In this document: piece after piece, positions 8,389 through 18,817 of the stretch | How the letters are laid out: each line of letters begins with the position of its first letter | Position numbering within the stretch: position 1 is the first letter of the stretch | Assembly: GCF_011316935.1 (NCBI RefSeq) | Contig: NZ_WLYS01000004.1 | Coordinates: 1 to 64,000, forward strand | Reading direction: 5' to 3' | Origin: Sphingobacterium chungjuense | GTDB lineage: Bacteria > Bacteroidota > Bacteroidia > Sphingobacteriales > Sphingobacteriaceae | DNA: 64,000 nucleotides | Made by a program: the position numbers and the translations under genes | Notes under the pieces: model-generated | What the model saw: only the letters and a program-made list of their open reading frames with translations | Databases searched by the model: none | What the model was told of the DNA's origin: nothing

Positions 8389-11300
8389 TTGAATAGATTT
8401 GGAAAAATCGCGCTGAAGACTCTCCTATGGATCATCGGTTCTGTTATCTTCTTAGCTCTACTAATTATTGTATTAATACGGATTCCTTCTGTACAGAATT
8501 TTGTAGTTGGTAAAGTGACCAATTATGTAGAAGGAAAGATCGGAACACCGGTACGTATAGGCTACATCAATATTGCTTTCCCCAAGAAGCTTGTATTAGA
8601 GAACATTTACATAGAAGACCAATCACAAGACACCTTGCTTTCGGGAGAAAAGATACTAGTAGACATCAATATGTGGCGCTTGCTAGATAACACCGTAGAG
8701 CTCCAAGAGCTGGAAGTAAAAGGAGTCACCGCAAAGATTAGTCGCACACTACCTGATAGTACATTCAATTTTGATTACATTGTCAATGCTTTTGCTTCAC
8801 CAGAAACACAGCCCAAACAAGAAGAAACCGAATCAACGATGGTGTTTGATTTGGATAAAGTACTTTTTGAGCGCATCCGTTTAGTGTACGATGATCAAGT
8901 AATCGGAACAAACGCAGATCTGAACCTGCAACATTTTAGTACAAATATTAAGAAATTCGACCTCACAGGTGATATGGCATTTGCCATGTCGACCATTAAC
9001 TTGGATGGTGTGCAGGCCAAAGTACGGCAATGGGCTGTAGCTAATAGTACAGACGCGCCAAGCGCGACAGACTTCGGCATCGAGACTGCCGACACCACCG
9101 CAACCGCAGCGATGCCTGCCCTAGATATCAAAACGATTAATCTCAGCAATATTCATATCAAGTACGATGATGAAGCTTCGGGCATGGATACGAAGTTTGA
9201 CCTACGAAAACTTATCGCCAACATCGAGGAAATGGATCTCAATAAGGAGATCGTGCGTATCAAAGACGTCACTTTAGAAGAATCCGATTCCTATGTTTTA
9301 TTTGGCAAAGTCGACGCTCCAGCGCCTGCCACTGCCGCACAAGACACAAGTGCCGTAGAAGCCCAGCCGATGAATTGGGTCGTGAGCTTAGGCAAATTGA
9401 ATGTAGAGAAAACCAACTTCTGGTTCAAAGATGAAAACCAACCACGAACAAAGGGCTTGGACTTCTTCAACATGCGATTATCCAATTTTGAAACCGATCT
9501 GCAAGACCTCTATTATTCGGCAGATTCTATTTCTGGTTCGTTGAAGAACCTAACGGTAAAAGATCACTCCGGATTCTTCTTGAAGCAAGTAAAAGCAGAT
9601 TTCGCCTACTATAACACGGGTGCACTAATTGAGAATTTGTACGTAGAAACCTCCAAAAGCTTGATTCGCGACTATGTGAAGGTGAGTTATCCTTCACTCG
9701 ATGCTCTTTCGGAAGACTTAAGTAAAGTACAGATCGAAGCCAATATCAAGAAAAGTCATATCGACATGAGCGATCTGCGTTTCTTGGCTCCGGATCTGGA
9801 GAAAGAAGAAAGCATGAAACCGCTGTTGGCGCAGAAGTTTTACATTGACGGACGTGTACACGGATTTGTGAATGATTTATATATCCCAAATTTCGAATTC
9901 AAAACACTGGATAATACCCACATGCTCGCCAAAGCACATATAAAAGGCTTACCAGATATCGAGAAATTATATGTGGATCTAGATTTGCGAAAGTTCACCA
10001 CAGGCCGAAGAGATATCGAGCGATTGGTTGCAAAATCGATGTTGCCAGACAGTATTCAACTGCCTAACTCTATAAGCTTATCAGGAAAATTCAAAGGCGG
10101 GATGACAGCTTTTGCGACCAATATGGATCTCATCACCGAGCAAGGCAATGCCAGTGTAAACGGAAATATGCGTATGGCACGGGACACGACCTATGATCTT
10201 CGGGTAGCCATCAATGATTTAAATATTGGTCAAATCTTGGGGCAAGATTCAGTACTGGGTATTATCGCTGCCGAAGCACATGTAAAAGGTACTGGCTTAG
10301 ATCCTAAAACCATGCTGGCGCAGGTACAAGGAACGATAAACCGAGCTGATGCCATGGGCTACTCCTATCGTGATATCACGATGGATCTGGAAGCCAATCG
10401 TGGAGATATCCGCGGCAATATCAATAGCCCAGATCCTAACGTGCGATTTGATTTAGATCTGGACGCGAATATGCACGATACCTATCCACGACTTACGGCG
10501 ACGTTGATGATTGACAGTGTGAATCTGCAAAATCTAAAACTGATGGACGATGATTTCCGTTATCACGGAAAGGTGGTGGCAGATTTTGAAACCTTGGATA
10601 TCGACTATTTGAATGGTTCACTGAAAGTACTTAACTCCAACATAGCGCATAACGATGATCGCTATTATCTGGATACGCTTGCCTTAACCGCGTCCACTAC
10701 TGCCGAAAGAAGCAGGATACTATTCAATTCCGAATTTTTAAATGCGCACTTGGTAGGTAATTACCGCCTATCCGAACTAGGAACTTCTATTCAGGATATT
10801 GTGCGTGTTTATTATAATCCAACCAACGTGGTCGATACGACTTCGTATTCACCACAGCGTTTTGAGTTTAGTGCCCGGGTCAATCACTCGCGCATCATTC
10901 GCGAACTCGTACCTGATCTAGAAGAGATGCGCGATATTACACTAGATGGTACGTTTGACAGCGAAACCAAGACCTTAATTGCGAAATTACTAGCACCAAA
11001 ACTCATCTATTCTGGCACAGAAGTAGAAAATGTCGGGGCTGATATCATTACCGTGGATAGCACGTTATATTATAATGCCTTGATCAATAGAATTGGTGTG
11101 AGCAGCATCGAATTGATCAACACCATCATTAGTGGTGATGTGGCCGATAATAATCTCAACTTTGGTTTGTGGATACGGGACAAAGAAAGCAAACCACAGT
11201 ACCACCTAGGTGCCAAAATGACGGCAGACAATAACAACTACATCTTGAGCATGCTAGAGGATGGCTTGATGCTGAATTATGATACCTGGAATGTGCGGCC

Positions 11301-13701
11301 TAACAACCAGATTGCATTTGGTGATGCGGGCATATTGGTACGCGATTTTGTCTTGAGCCAAGCAGGCCAAGAACTATCCATACAGTCACAAGATTCTACT
11401 TATAACTCGCCTATTGCCTTAAATTTTGATAATTTCCGCATCGAAACTATTAGTAGAATGGTCGATTCCGAATCGCTAGATATCGGAGGCGGCATCAACG
11501 GTACTGCTACGGTATCCCGCTTAGAGAGCAGTCCTGTATTTGTTTCCGACCTTATAATCAATGCTTTCAGTTTTGCGAAACAAGAAGTGGGTGATATCAG
11601 CATCAAAGTGAATAACGAGACGCAGAACACTTTTGCAGCAGATGTTGCGATCACAGGCAATGGCAATGAGGTACAGTTATTAGGTACCTTTATGTCTCCG
11701 CCAGAAGGTGATGCTCAAATCAATGCAAGCCTGGAGCTAAAACCGATGATGATGAAAACGCTGGAAGCGTTTAGTCTGGGTAACCTGAAAGATACCGAAG
11801 GAAATATATCTGGTAAGATCGACATTGCCGGCACCACCGCAGCACCTCGTATCACCGGCGGACTCACATTCAACAACAGTAAAATGAATGTGGCGATGTT
11901 AAATTCAACGATGTTGATTAATAACCAAACCATTTCATTCAACAACCAAGGGGTACAATTCAAACAGTTTGAAATACGTGACGCGAAAAATAATACGGCT
12001 CGTATCAATGGTACCGTGCAAACTAAAGACTACAGCGACTTTGCTTTCAATCTAAGCCTCAATATGGACGATTTCGAAGCCATGAATTCGACGATGGAAG
12101 ACAATGATATGTTTTACGGAAAAATGTATCTCACTACCAATCTCAAAGTGACGGGCGATATGAACAGCCCGCGCGTAGATGGTAGTATTCGAGTGAACGA
12201 CAATACAGACTTTTACTTTGTCGTACCAAACGAAAATCCGGGTGTAGCCGAGCGTGACGGTGTGGTGAAGTTTGTAGATCGTAGCGATAGCACGAGTAGA
12301 AATATATTTGCACGACTAGATTCGCTGACTACTGCACCAACCGCGTTGACTGGGATGGATATCAGCTTGAAGTTGCAGACCGATCCAGAAGCTCGTTTCA
12401 CAGTGGTATTAGATCCCGGCACCAAGGATGAATTGCATATTCAAGGTGTAGCTAACCTTACTGCAGCGATCGATGCTAGTGAAAAAATCACGATGTCTGG
12501 TACGTACACCATCGAAAAAGGTGATTATACCGTGCCACTTGGCCCACTTTCACGTCAGTTTACTTTCCAAAAAGGGAGCGTCATTACGTGGGGTGGAGAT
12601 CCATTGGATGCGAATATGAATATCACCGCGGTATATCGTAATCGATTCCCTACCTTGGAGTTAGTGCAATCGCAAGTACAGCTACAATCACAGAATTTAT
12701 ATCGCCAGCGTATTCCATTCAATGTATTACTAAAACTATCGGGAGCTCTCTTTACACCAGATTTATCATTCGATATTCAACTGGATGAAAATACTTCTAT
12801 GGTTCCACAAGATGTGACCAACAACGTGAATATCGCATTGGCCAATATGCGCAACGATCCAGCAGAGCTGAACAAACAAGTGTTTTCTTTGATTGCACTC
12901 GGTCGATTTATGGCAGCGAATCCTTTTGAAAGTTTATCTGGTGGTGGCGGTGTCGAGGGCATGGCGAGAAGCACCGTAAGTAACTTCTTGACAGGACAAT
13001 TGAACAATTTAACGTCCGATTTGATTCGCGGGGTTGACATAGATTTCAACCTACAATCAGAGCAAGATTATCTAACAGGAAGTGCACAAAATCGTACCGA
13101 TCTGAACGTCGGTATATCACGAGCTTTATTTGATGATCGGATCAAAGTAACTGTCGGCTCGAACTTTGAGGTGGAAGGCAATAGCCGTCCAGGAGAGAAA
13201 GCTTCTAATATCGCCGGAGACGTATCCATCGAAGGTCGTATTTCGCCTGATGGTCGCTATATCGGCCGCGTATTCCGCAAAAATCAATATCAACCTACAC
13301 TGCAAGGTCAATTCGTAGAAACAGGTATTGGCTTGGTGGCCAACATCACTTACGATAAATTCAGAGAGATCTTCATGAGCTCTCGCGCTATAGACAATTA
13401 TTACAATAGCGATAGCAAGAATTTCCGTAGACGATTTGATGTCGAGCGAATGGATACCGATTCGGTATACCGCGATAGCGTACGCCACGTGATACAAGAT
13501 AGCTTAGCACGGCATCAAGCTAGAAGAGGTCGTGGCCAAGATTCTACGGCACGCAAACCCGAAGCTAGACGCGATAGCCTAAGTGTAAATGGCGTGACCA
13601 ACTTCAATGCAAGACCACGTACCAAACAAGATTCAGTAAGAAGAAAAGAAAATACCGCCATAAGAAATGAGGAAGAAGAAAGGGAGTCTAATGAAAAGTA
13701 A
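8389..13701 (+). CDS. tamB: TamB-like translocation/assembly module protein
   Basis: This 1770-residue AsmA-like envelope protein has an N-terminal membrane anchor (about residues 8-30). A very long repetitive beta-rich region follows, predicted to form the hydrophobic groove that bridges the envelope, and then the TamB (DUF490) domain near residues 1250-1600. No in-frame ATG or GTG lies between the upstream stop and TTG 8389, so a TTG start is the best choice. The last ~70 residues are a low-complexity charged tail rich in Arg, Asp and Glu. The gene overlaps the tamL start by 11 bp. TamB proteins work in outer-membrane assembly or anterograde phospholipid transport. Confidence 0.9.
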   Translation: MNRFGKIALKTLLWIIGSVIFLALLIIVLIRIPSVQNFVVGKVTNYVEGKIGTPVRIGYINIAFPKKLVLENIYIEDQSQDTLLSGEKILVDINMWRLLDNTVELQELEVKGVTAKISRTLPDSTFNFDYIVNAFASPETQPKQEETESTMVFDLDKVLFERIRLVYDDQVIGTNADLNLQHFSTNIKKFDLTGDMAFAMSTINLDGVQAKVRQWAVANSTDAPSATDFGIETADTTATAAMPALDIKTINLSNIHIKYDDEASGMDTKFDLRKLIANIEEMDLNKEIVRIKDVTLEESDSYVLFGKVDAPAPATAAQDTSAVEAQPMNWVVSLGKLNVEKTNFWFKDENQPRTKGLDFFNMRLSNFETDLQDLYYSADSISGSLKNLTVKDHSGFFLKQVKADFAYYNTGALIENLYVETSKSLIRDYVKVSYPSLDALSEDLSKVQIEANIKKSHIDMSDLRFLAPDLEKEESMKPLLAQKFYIDGRVHGFVNDLYIPNFEFKTLDNTHMLAKAHIKGLPDIEKLYVDLDLRKFTTGRRDIERLVAKSMLPDSIQLPNSISLSGKFKGGMTAFATNMDLITEQGNASVNGNMRMARDTTYDLRVAINDLNIGQILGQDSVLGIIAAEAHVKGTGLDPKTMLAQVQGTINRADAMGYSYRDITMDLEANRGDIRGNINSPDPNVRFDLDLDANMHDTYPRLTATLMIDSVNLQNLKLMDDDFRYHGKVVADFETLDIDYLNGSLKVLNSNIAHNDDRYYLDTLALTASTTAERSRILFNSEFLNAHLVGNYRLSELGTSIQDIVRVYYNPTNVVDTTSYSPQRFEFSARVNHSRIIRELVPDLEEMRDITLDGTFDSETKTLIAKLLAPKLIYSGTEVENVGADIITVDSTLYYNALINRIGVSSIELINTIISGDVADNNLNFGLWIRDKESKPQYHLGAKMTADNNNYILSMLEDGLMLNYDTWNVRPNNQIAFGDAGILVRDFVLSQAGQELSIQSQDSTYNSPIALNFDNFRIETISRMVDSESLDIGGGINGTATVSRLESSPVFVSDLIINAFSFAKQEVGDISIKVNNETQNTFAADVAITGNGNEVQLLGTFMSPPEGDAQINASLELKPMMMKTLEAFSLGNLKDTEGNISGKIDIAGTTAAPRITGGLTFNNSKMNVAMLNSTMLINNQTISFNNQGVQFKQFEIRDAKNNTARINGTVQTKDYSDFAFNLSLNMDDFEAMNSTMEDNDMFYGKMYLTTNLKVTGDMNSPRVDGSIRVNDNTDFYFVVPNENPGVAERDGVVKFVDRSDSTSRNIFARLDSLTTAPTALTGMDISLKLQTDPEARFTVVLDPGTKDELHIQGVANLTAAIDASEKITMSGTYTIEKGDYTVPLGPLSRQFTFQKGSVITWGGDPLDANMNITAVYRNRFPTLELVQSQVQLQSQNLYRQRIPFNVLLKLSGALFTPDLSFDIQLDENTSMVPQDVTNNVNIALANMRNDPAELNKQVFSLIALGRFMAANPFESLSGGGGVEGMARSTVSNFLTGQLNNLTSDLIRGVDIDFNLQSEQDYLTGSAQNRTDLNVGISRALFDDRIKVTVGSNFEVEGNSRPGEKASNIAGDVSIEGRISPDGRYIGRVFRKNQYQPTLQGQFVETGIGLVANITYDKFREIFMSSRAIDNYYNSDSKNFRRRFDVERMDTDSVYRDSVRHVIQDSLARHQARRGRGQDSTARKPEARRDSLSVNGVTNFNARPRTKQDSVRRKENTAIRNEEEERESNEK

Positions 13702-15976
13702 TCACTTTATATTTGCTGGTGCACTGCTTTTAATAATAGCAAGCTGCAACACCACGAAGCATATCGCGGATGGGGAACATCTTTTCGAAGAAGCGACCGT
13801 AAATATTAAAAATGACACCCTAGACAAAGACCGTAAGAAACTTTTCGAAAGCCGGTTACAAAGCTTTGTACGCCCAGAACCGACTTCTAACTTTAAAGTA
13901 GCCTTGTGGAACATGGGCGGTGGACCGGATACCACGGTTGGCTTCATCAAACGATGGATCAAAAAGCAGGGTAAGCCACCCGTCTTATTGAGCGAAGTAA
14001 ATCAAGAATACAATGAAAACTTACTGCGCAATCGTTTAGAAAATTTCGGTTTCTTTCAAGCCAACGTAACCTCCGATACCATCATTGACGGCAAGAAAGC
14101 CACCGTACAATTTGATGCCGTTGCAGGCCCAGGTTATAAAATCAAAGATGTCGTATTCGATGTAGATACGACCAAAACTTGGGGGCAGGACATCGCAAGC
14201 ACGCAAGGAAATACCTTACTACGCCGCGGCAACAATTATAATCTCGACGTCGTTATTAGCGAGCGCGAGCGGATTGATGTCGACATGAAGAACAAAGGTT
14301 ACTATTACTTCAATGCCGATCACTTGCTCTTGGACGTAGATAGTACCGTGGGTACGCATCAGGTCGACATGTACATGACGGTCAAGCCAGAAACGCCGGA
14401 GCGCGCTAAAGAACCACAAAAGATTGGTAAAATAGTGGTTTTTCCCAATTACACACAATCCGCGGATGGTTATACGCGACGTATTCCTAGAGGAACCGAG
14501 GCCTACGAGGGGGAGTACTACATCCATGATCCCGACAATAAATTTAGAAAGAAAGTACTCGCTAATCACCTGTTCTTCCACAAAGGCGAAATGTATAATA
14601 GGGAAGATCATAATATGACGATCAATCATTTGGTCAATATGAATACCTTTCAATTCGTGAAAAATGACTTTGTGGATAGTAAGGATTCAGCGAATACGAT
14701 GGATGTGTATTATTACCTTACGCCAATGAAACCTCGCACGCTACGTACAGAGTTAATCGCCAAAACAGCGACCGTATACGACGGTATCGAGGGAAATATA
14801 AACTGGAGTCTCAAAAATGCTTTTAAAGGATTTGAAACACTTACGTTAACCGCTTTTGCAGGATTTGAAACCCAAAGAGGTGGTGGAGTGGCCTTAAACT
14901 CCAATTACATTCGCTACGGTGCTGAAGCGTCGATCAGTTGGCCGCGCTTGCTATCGCCGTACAAATGGGCACCTTCGCGCAAATACATTCCCCGTACCTT
15001 TGCCAGCGTACGGTACGAGTTTCTAGATCGCCGTACTGCCTATACGCTCAACTCTATGACGTTTAACTTTGGTTATTCTTGGAAAGAGAACGAACGTAAA
15101 GTGCACGATCTTACCGTAGCCGAAATCATCTATGCACAACCACGAAATGTGACACAAGCTTATCGCGAACAGATAGTGCAGTTCCCGACATTGGGACATA
15201 TTATCGAACCGCAGTTTTCTTTTGGTCCAAATTACGTATTTACTTTCCAGAACAATATGGAGGATCGTACGCACACCTATTTTGTGCGTAGTGCCTTGAA
15301 TACGTCGGGTAATGTGCTAGGCTTGATTCAAGGAGCGGATGCATCATCAGATAGTCCTGAATTCTTATTTGGCACGCGCTATGCGCAATTCGTACGGGGT
15401 GAAGCTGACTTCAGACATTATTGGAAATTAAGTCCAAAATCTACTTTTGTGACCCGAGCCATGATTGGCGCCAGTCACTCGTATGGCAACTCCATTCAAC
15501 TTCCTTATTTGAAGCAATTCTTCTCCGGTGGACCAAATGGTATGCGTGCTTTCAGAGCCCGCTCTGTCGGTCCAGGTTTAACGAATTTGGCAGACTTGGG
15601 CATCGATGAATTCTTTGCCGATCAAACCGGTGATTTTAAGCTAGAGCTCAATGCGGAATACCGTGGAACCATTTCTGGCATGTTCAAGTGGGCGGGTTTT
15701 GTCGATGCCGGCAACGTGTGGCTGCAGCGACCAGATGCGAGTAGACCAGGTGCAGAATTGACCACCAAATTCTACGAGCAATTAGCTGTTGGTGGCGGTT
15801 TAGGTCTGCGCGTTGATATCGACTTCTTAGTGATCCGTACCGACTTTGCTATTCCATTCCGCTTACCGTACGTACAGGAAAGTAATGGCTGGGTATTCAA
15901 CCAGATCGACTTTGGCGATCGTGAATGGCGACGCAGAAACCTTGTCTTCAACTTAGCGATTGGTTATCCATTCTAA
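13691..15976 (+). CDS. tamL: TamL: lipoprotein BamA/TamA-family outer-membrane protein
   Basis: This is a BamA/TamA-superfamily barrel of 761 residues from the start chosen here. ATG 13691 is preferred over ATG 13667 because it sits after an AGGGAG ribosome site and gives a clean lipoprotein signal, MKSNHFIFAGALLLIIASC. Lipid-modified TamA homologues (TamL) are known from Bacteroidota. POTRA-like domains occupy roughly residues 30-390. The C-terminal half is the Omp85/D15 barrel with GGPNGMRAFRARSVGPG and a terminal YPF. The gene overlaps tamB, which fits a two-partner envelope module. Confidence 0.9.
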   Translation: MKSNHFIFAGALLLIIASCNTTKHIADGEHLFEEATVNIKNDTLDKDRKKLFESRLQSFVRPEPTSNFKVALWNMGGGPDTTVGFIKRWIKKQGKPPVLLSEVNQEYNENLLRNRLENFGFFQANVTSDTIIDGKKATVQFDAVAGPGYKIKDVVFDVDTTKTWGQDIASTQGNTLLRRGNNYNLDVVISERERIDVDMKNKGYYYFNADHLLLDVDSTVGTHQVDMYMTVKPETPERAKEPQKIGKIVVFPNYTQSADGYTRRIPRGTEAYEGEYYIHDPDNKFRKKVLANHLFFHKGEMYNREDHNMTINHLVNMNTFQFVKNDFVDSKDSANTMDVYYYLTPMKPRTLRTELIAKTATVYDGIEGNINWSLKNAFKGFETLTLTAFAGFETQRGGGVALNSNYIRYGAEASISWPRLLSPYKWAPSRKYIPRTFASVRYEFLDRRTAYTLNSMTFNFGYSWKENERKVHDLTVAEIIYAQPRNVTQAYREQIVQFPTLGHIIEPQFSFGPNYVFTFQNNMEDRTHTYFVRSALNTSGNVLGLIQGADASSDSPEFLFGTRYAQFVRGEADFRHYWKLSPKSTFVTRAMIGASHSYGNSIQLPYLKQFFSGGPNGMRAFRARSVGPGLTNLADLGIDEFFADQTGDFKLELNAEYRGTISGMFKWAGFVDAGNVWLQRPDASRPGAELTTKFYEQLAVGGGLGLRVDIDFLVIRTDFAIPFRLPYVQESNGWVFNQIDFGDREWRRRNLVFNLAIGYPF

Positions 15977-16034
15977 GAGTCGCATGTTTAGGTTATTTTT
16001 TGTAGCTTTAAATGAATCAATAATCCACTAAGAC

Positions 16035-16973
16035 ATGAAAGTAACTGTAGTTGGTGCAGGAGCCGTAGGTGCGACTACTGCTGATAATATTATCCGAAGA
16101 AACATTGCCGAAGAAGTGATTTTGCTAGACATCAAAGAGGGCTTTGCTGAGGGCAAAGCGCAGGATATGTCGCAGACAGCAGCATTGTTAGGCTTCGAAT
16201 CAAAGATCACCGGCGTGACAAACGATTACAGTACTACAGCTGGCTCGTCGGTGGCTGTTATTACCTCTGGTATTCCACGCAAACCGGGCATGACAAGGGA
16301 GGAACTAATTGGCACCAACGCGAACATCGTAAAGACTGTCGTAGAAAATTTAGTCAAGCATTCTCCAGATATTATCATACTAATTGTTTCCAATCCGATG
16401 GATACGATGACTTATTTGGCGTTGAAGAGCAGTGGACTGCCTAAAAATAGAATTATTGGTATGGGTGGCGCGCTGGATTCTGCCCGTTTCAAATATCAGA
16501 TTGGACAAAAATTAAACGCTGCCGCAACAGATCTAAATGCGATCGTCATCGGCGGACACGGCGATACCACCATGATTCCATTGATCCAGCATGCGACTTG
16601 GAATAGTGTACGTATCAGTGAACTCTTATCCGATGAAGAGCAAGCGGACATTATCCAAAAAACCATGGTTGGCGGAGCTACGTTGACGAGTTTAATTGGT
16701 ACTTCTGCTTGGTATGCTCCCGGTGCTGCTGCTGCCGCAATGGTAGAGAGCATTGTACGCAATCAAGGAAAACTATTTACCGCTTCCGTTTATCTAGAAG
16801 GCGAATACGGACACGAAGATATCGCACTAGGCGTACCAGTCATCATCAACAATAAAGGCTGGGATCGTATCGTGCCGATGTCGCTATCAGAAGATGAAAA
16901 AGAGCTATTGAGTAAAAGTGCTGATGCGGTTCGCAAGATGAATCAGGTGCTATCGGACGAGGGCATCATTTAA
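16035..16973 (+). CDS. mdh: Malate dehydrogenase
   Basis: This 312-residue enzyme interconverts malate and oxaloacetate with NAD in the TCA cycle. The N-terminal Rossmann motif is VVGAGAVGATTA and the NAD-specific Asp ends strand two (VILLDIKEG). The oxaloacetate-binding loop contains IPRKPGMTREELI, with Arg residues typical of malate rather than lactate dehydrogenase. Catalytic His lies in GGHGDTTMIPL, and SNPMDTMTY is characteristic. It belongs to the LDH-like malate dehydrogenase group. It lies 58 bp after tamL with no clear terminator between them, but they are functionally unrelated. Confidence 0.95.
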   Translation: MKVTVVGAGAVGATTADNIIRRNIAEEVILLDIKEGFAEGKAQDMSQTAALLGFESKITGVTNDYSTTAGSSVAVITSGIPRKPGMTREELIGTNANIVKTVVENLVKHSPDIIILIVSNPMDTMTYLALKSSGLPKNRIIGMGGALDSARFKYQIGQKLNAAATDLNAIVIGGHGDTTMIPLIQHATWNSVRISELLSDEEQADIIQKTMVGGATLTSLIGTSAWYAPGAAAAAMVESIVRNQGKLFTASVYLEGEYGHEDIALGVPVIINNKGWDRIVPMSLSEDEKELLSKSADAVRKMNQVLSDEGII

Positions 16974-17009
16974 CAGCAAATACGTCGATTCGCTTAATCA
17001 CCACAATAC

Positions 17010-17456
17010 ATGACGAAAATACCATTGGAAATCATCCAATTACAACCGGATGGTTTCCATACCCTTGTAGAGATACAACTTTTAAACAAGACCTTTAAAA
17101 TGGTCGTGGACACAGGCGCTTCTAAAACCGTGTTAGACAAAACGACCCTGTTAGAATCTGGAATAGCTGAATCCCAACTAAACCTTACTGACGTACTATC
17201 TACCGGGCTAGGAACGAATGCTATGGAAAGCTTTTTTGTCCACATTCCATCAGTCAAAATCGGCGAATGGCAGATCAAAAAGTTCGATTTTGCGGTATTA
17301 GATCTAAGTTCAATCAACTACGCTTACCGTAAAATGAATTTGGAGCCTGTTATAGGCGTTTTAGGCGGTGATATCTTACATACCTATGGTGCGGTGATCA
17401 ATTACAAAACAGCCACCTTACAGCTCACCAATCGCAAGCGAAAGCTCAACAAGTAA
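17010..17456 (+). CDS. Retropepsin-like aspartic protease
   Basis: This 148-residue cytoplasmic protein has no signal peptide. It contains the aspartic-protease motif VVDTGASKTVLD with Asp34. A later hydrophobic strand and flap-like region (PVIGVLGGDIL) fits a single-domain retroviral-type protease that would act as a dimer. Such clan AA proteases are widespread in Bacteroidota, but their substrates are mostly unknown. It follows mdh by 36 bp and converges with the MFS gene, leaving only 6 bp between stop codons. Confidence 0.82.
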   Translation: MTKIPLEIIQLQPDGFHTLVEIQLLNKTFKMVVDTGASKTVLDKTTLLESGIAESQLNLTDVLSTGLGTNAMESFFVHIPSVKIGEWQIKKFDFAVLDLSSINYAYRKMNLEPVIGVLGGDILHTYGAVINYKTATLQLTNRKRKLNK

Positions 17457-17462
17457 CCACTG

Positions 17463-18686
17463 CTAAATCTTTTTGAAAAGCCGGCGCTTGATATGCAGAC
17501 GGAGATATAAATAAAATCCTAAGGAAATCAAGACCGCACAACTTCCCATGATGTATAACGTTGTTTTAAGCCCGGCCACTTGCGCTACACTCCCGATCAA
17601 TAGGCTACCGATGGGATAAATACCTTGAAACGCCATAATGTAATATGACATAGCTCGTGCGCGGTATGCCGGCACAGCATGCGTTTGGATATAGGTATTA
17701 ATGGAAGAATTTTGCATCATCATACCAAATGCCACACAGGCGGTGAATGCTAATGCCGAAGGAAGATAATGGGCATAGGCCAATAGTAAAAGAGCAATGC
17801 CCATTATACCAGCAGAGAACATGACTCGATAACGCAAATTCTCACCAGACTTGAGCCGAGCCATATTCACGGCGCCGATCATAGCGCCGAGTCCGGCCAT
17901 GCTTTCAAACCAAGAAAATGTAGCCTCATCTCCCTGAAAAAGTTCTCGCGCTACCGCAGGAAGTAAGGAAGTATAGGGAATTACCAATAAGCTTGAACAG
18001 GTCAATACGATCACCAACGAGGCAATATGTGGAGATCTTTTGAGATAATGAAATCCTTCGACCAATCCGCGCCACGTACTTTCCTTTATACTCGTCACTG
18101 GTCTCTCGGTTACATTCATCAACATCAAACAAATGATAACCGGAATAAAACTCAAAAAATTCACCCCGAAACACACCAATTCTCCGTACGTACTGAGTAG
18201 AATACCTCCAATAGCAGGCCCCACCATCCTAGCCGCATTGAAAATAGAGGAATTTAGTGCAATGGCATTGGGCAAATCCTTTTTGTCATCCACCAAGGAA
18301 ACCATAAGCGATTGCCGACCAAGTACATCAAATGCGTTGACTACGCCTTGCATAAAACCCAAAACCGACAGTAGCAACACCGATTCGAGACCCAGATAAA
18401 CCAATAACGTCAATAGCCCAGCCTGCAACATGAGACCAAACTGCGTCTTGCGCACAAGACCATATTTCTTCCGTTTATCGATAAAGGATCCAATGAATGG
18501 AGAAAGGAAAAGCGAGGGCGATAATGAAATAAAGGAAACAAAACCCAACCAGAAAACCGAATTGGTAATGGAATACACCATCCAACTAATGGCTACCCGT
18601 TGCATCCAAGTACCCATCAGCGAAATTGCCTGTCCGATAACATGTAATCTAAAATTGGGATACTGTAGCGATCTAAAAATATTCAT
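17463..18686 (-). CDS. MFS transporter (EntS-like/MFS_3)
   Basis: This 407-residue protein has about 12 membrane helices. The start MNIFRSLQYPNFRLHVIGQA and the region GTWMQRVAISWMVY match the EntS/MFS_3 exporter family, which includes siderophore and drug exporters. The conserved loop between helices 2 and 3 reads GSFIDKRKKYGLVRK. Substrate cannot be read from the sequence. It stands alone on the minus strand between plus-strand metabolic genes. Confidence 0.88.
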   Translation of the reverse strand: MNIFRSLQYPNFRLHVIGQAISLMGTWMQRVAISWMVYSITNSVFWLGFVSFISLSPSLFLSPFIGSFIDKRKKYGLVRKTQFGLMLQAGLLTLLVYLGLESVLLLSVLGFMQGVVNAFDVLGRQSLMVSLVDDKKDLPNAIALNSSIFNAARMVGPAIGGILLSTYGELVCFGVNFLSFIPVIICLMLMNVTERPVTSIKESTWRGLVEGFHYLKRSPHIASLVIVLTCSSLLVIPYTSLLPAVARELFQGDEATFSWFESMAGLGAMIGAVNMARLKSGENLRYRVMFSAGIMGIALLLLAYAHYLPSALAFTACVAFGMMMQNSSINTYIQTHAVPAYRARAMSYYIMAFQGIYPIGSLLIGSVAQVAGLKTTLYIMGSCAVLISLGFYLYLRLHIKRRLFKKI

Positions 18687-18744
18687 CGATCAAGATAAGC
18701 TTCGAATTTAAGAATAACCGTTTACTCTTTGTGTTTTTTATAGT

Positions 18745-18752
18745 TAACTTTG
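18745..18752 (+). promoter_or_regulatory. -7 element upstream of the aldolase gene
   Basis: TAACTTTG matches TAnnTTTG. TTTA at 18720-18723 lies 21 bp upstream and could serve as a weak -33 element. Confidence 0.45.
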
Positions 18753-18817
18753 GAACAACTGACGCGAGTGTTAGTTTTTACCAATAGTATAATACACTAA
18801 AAATCAATACATCGAAT

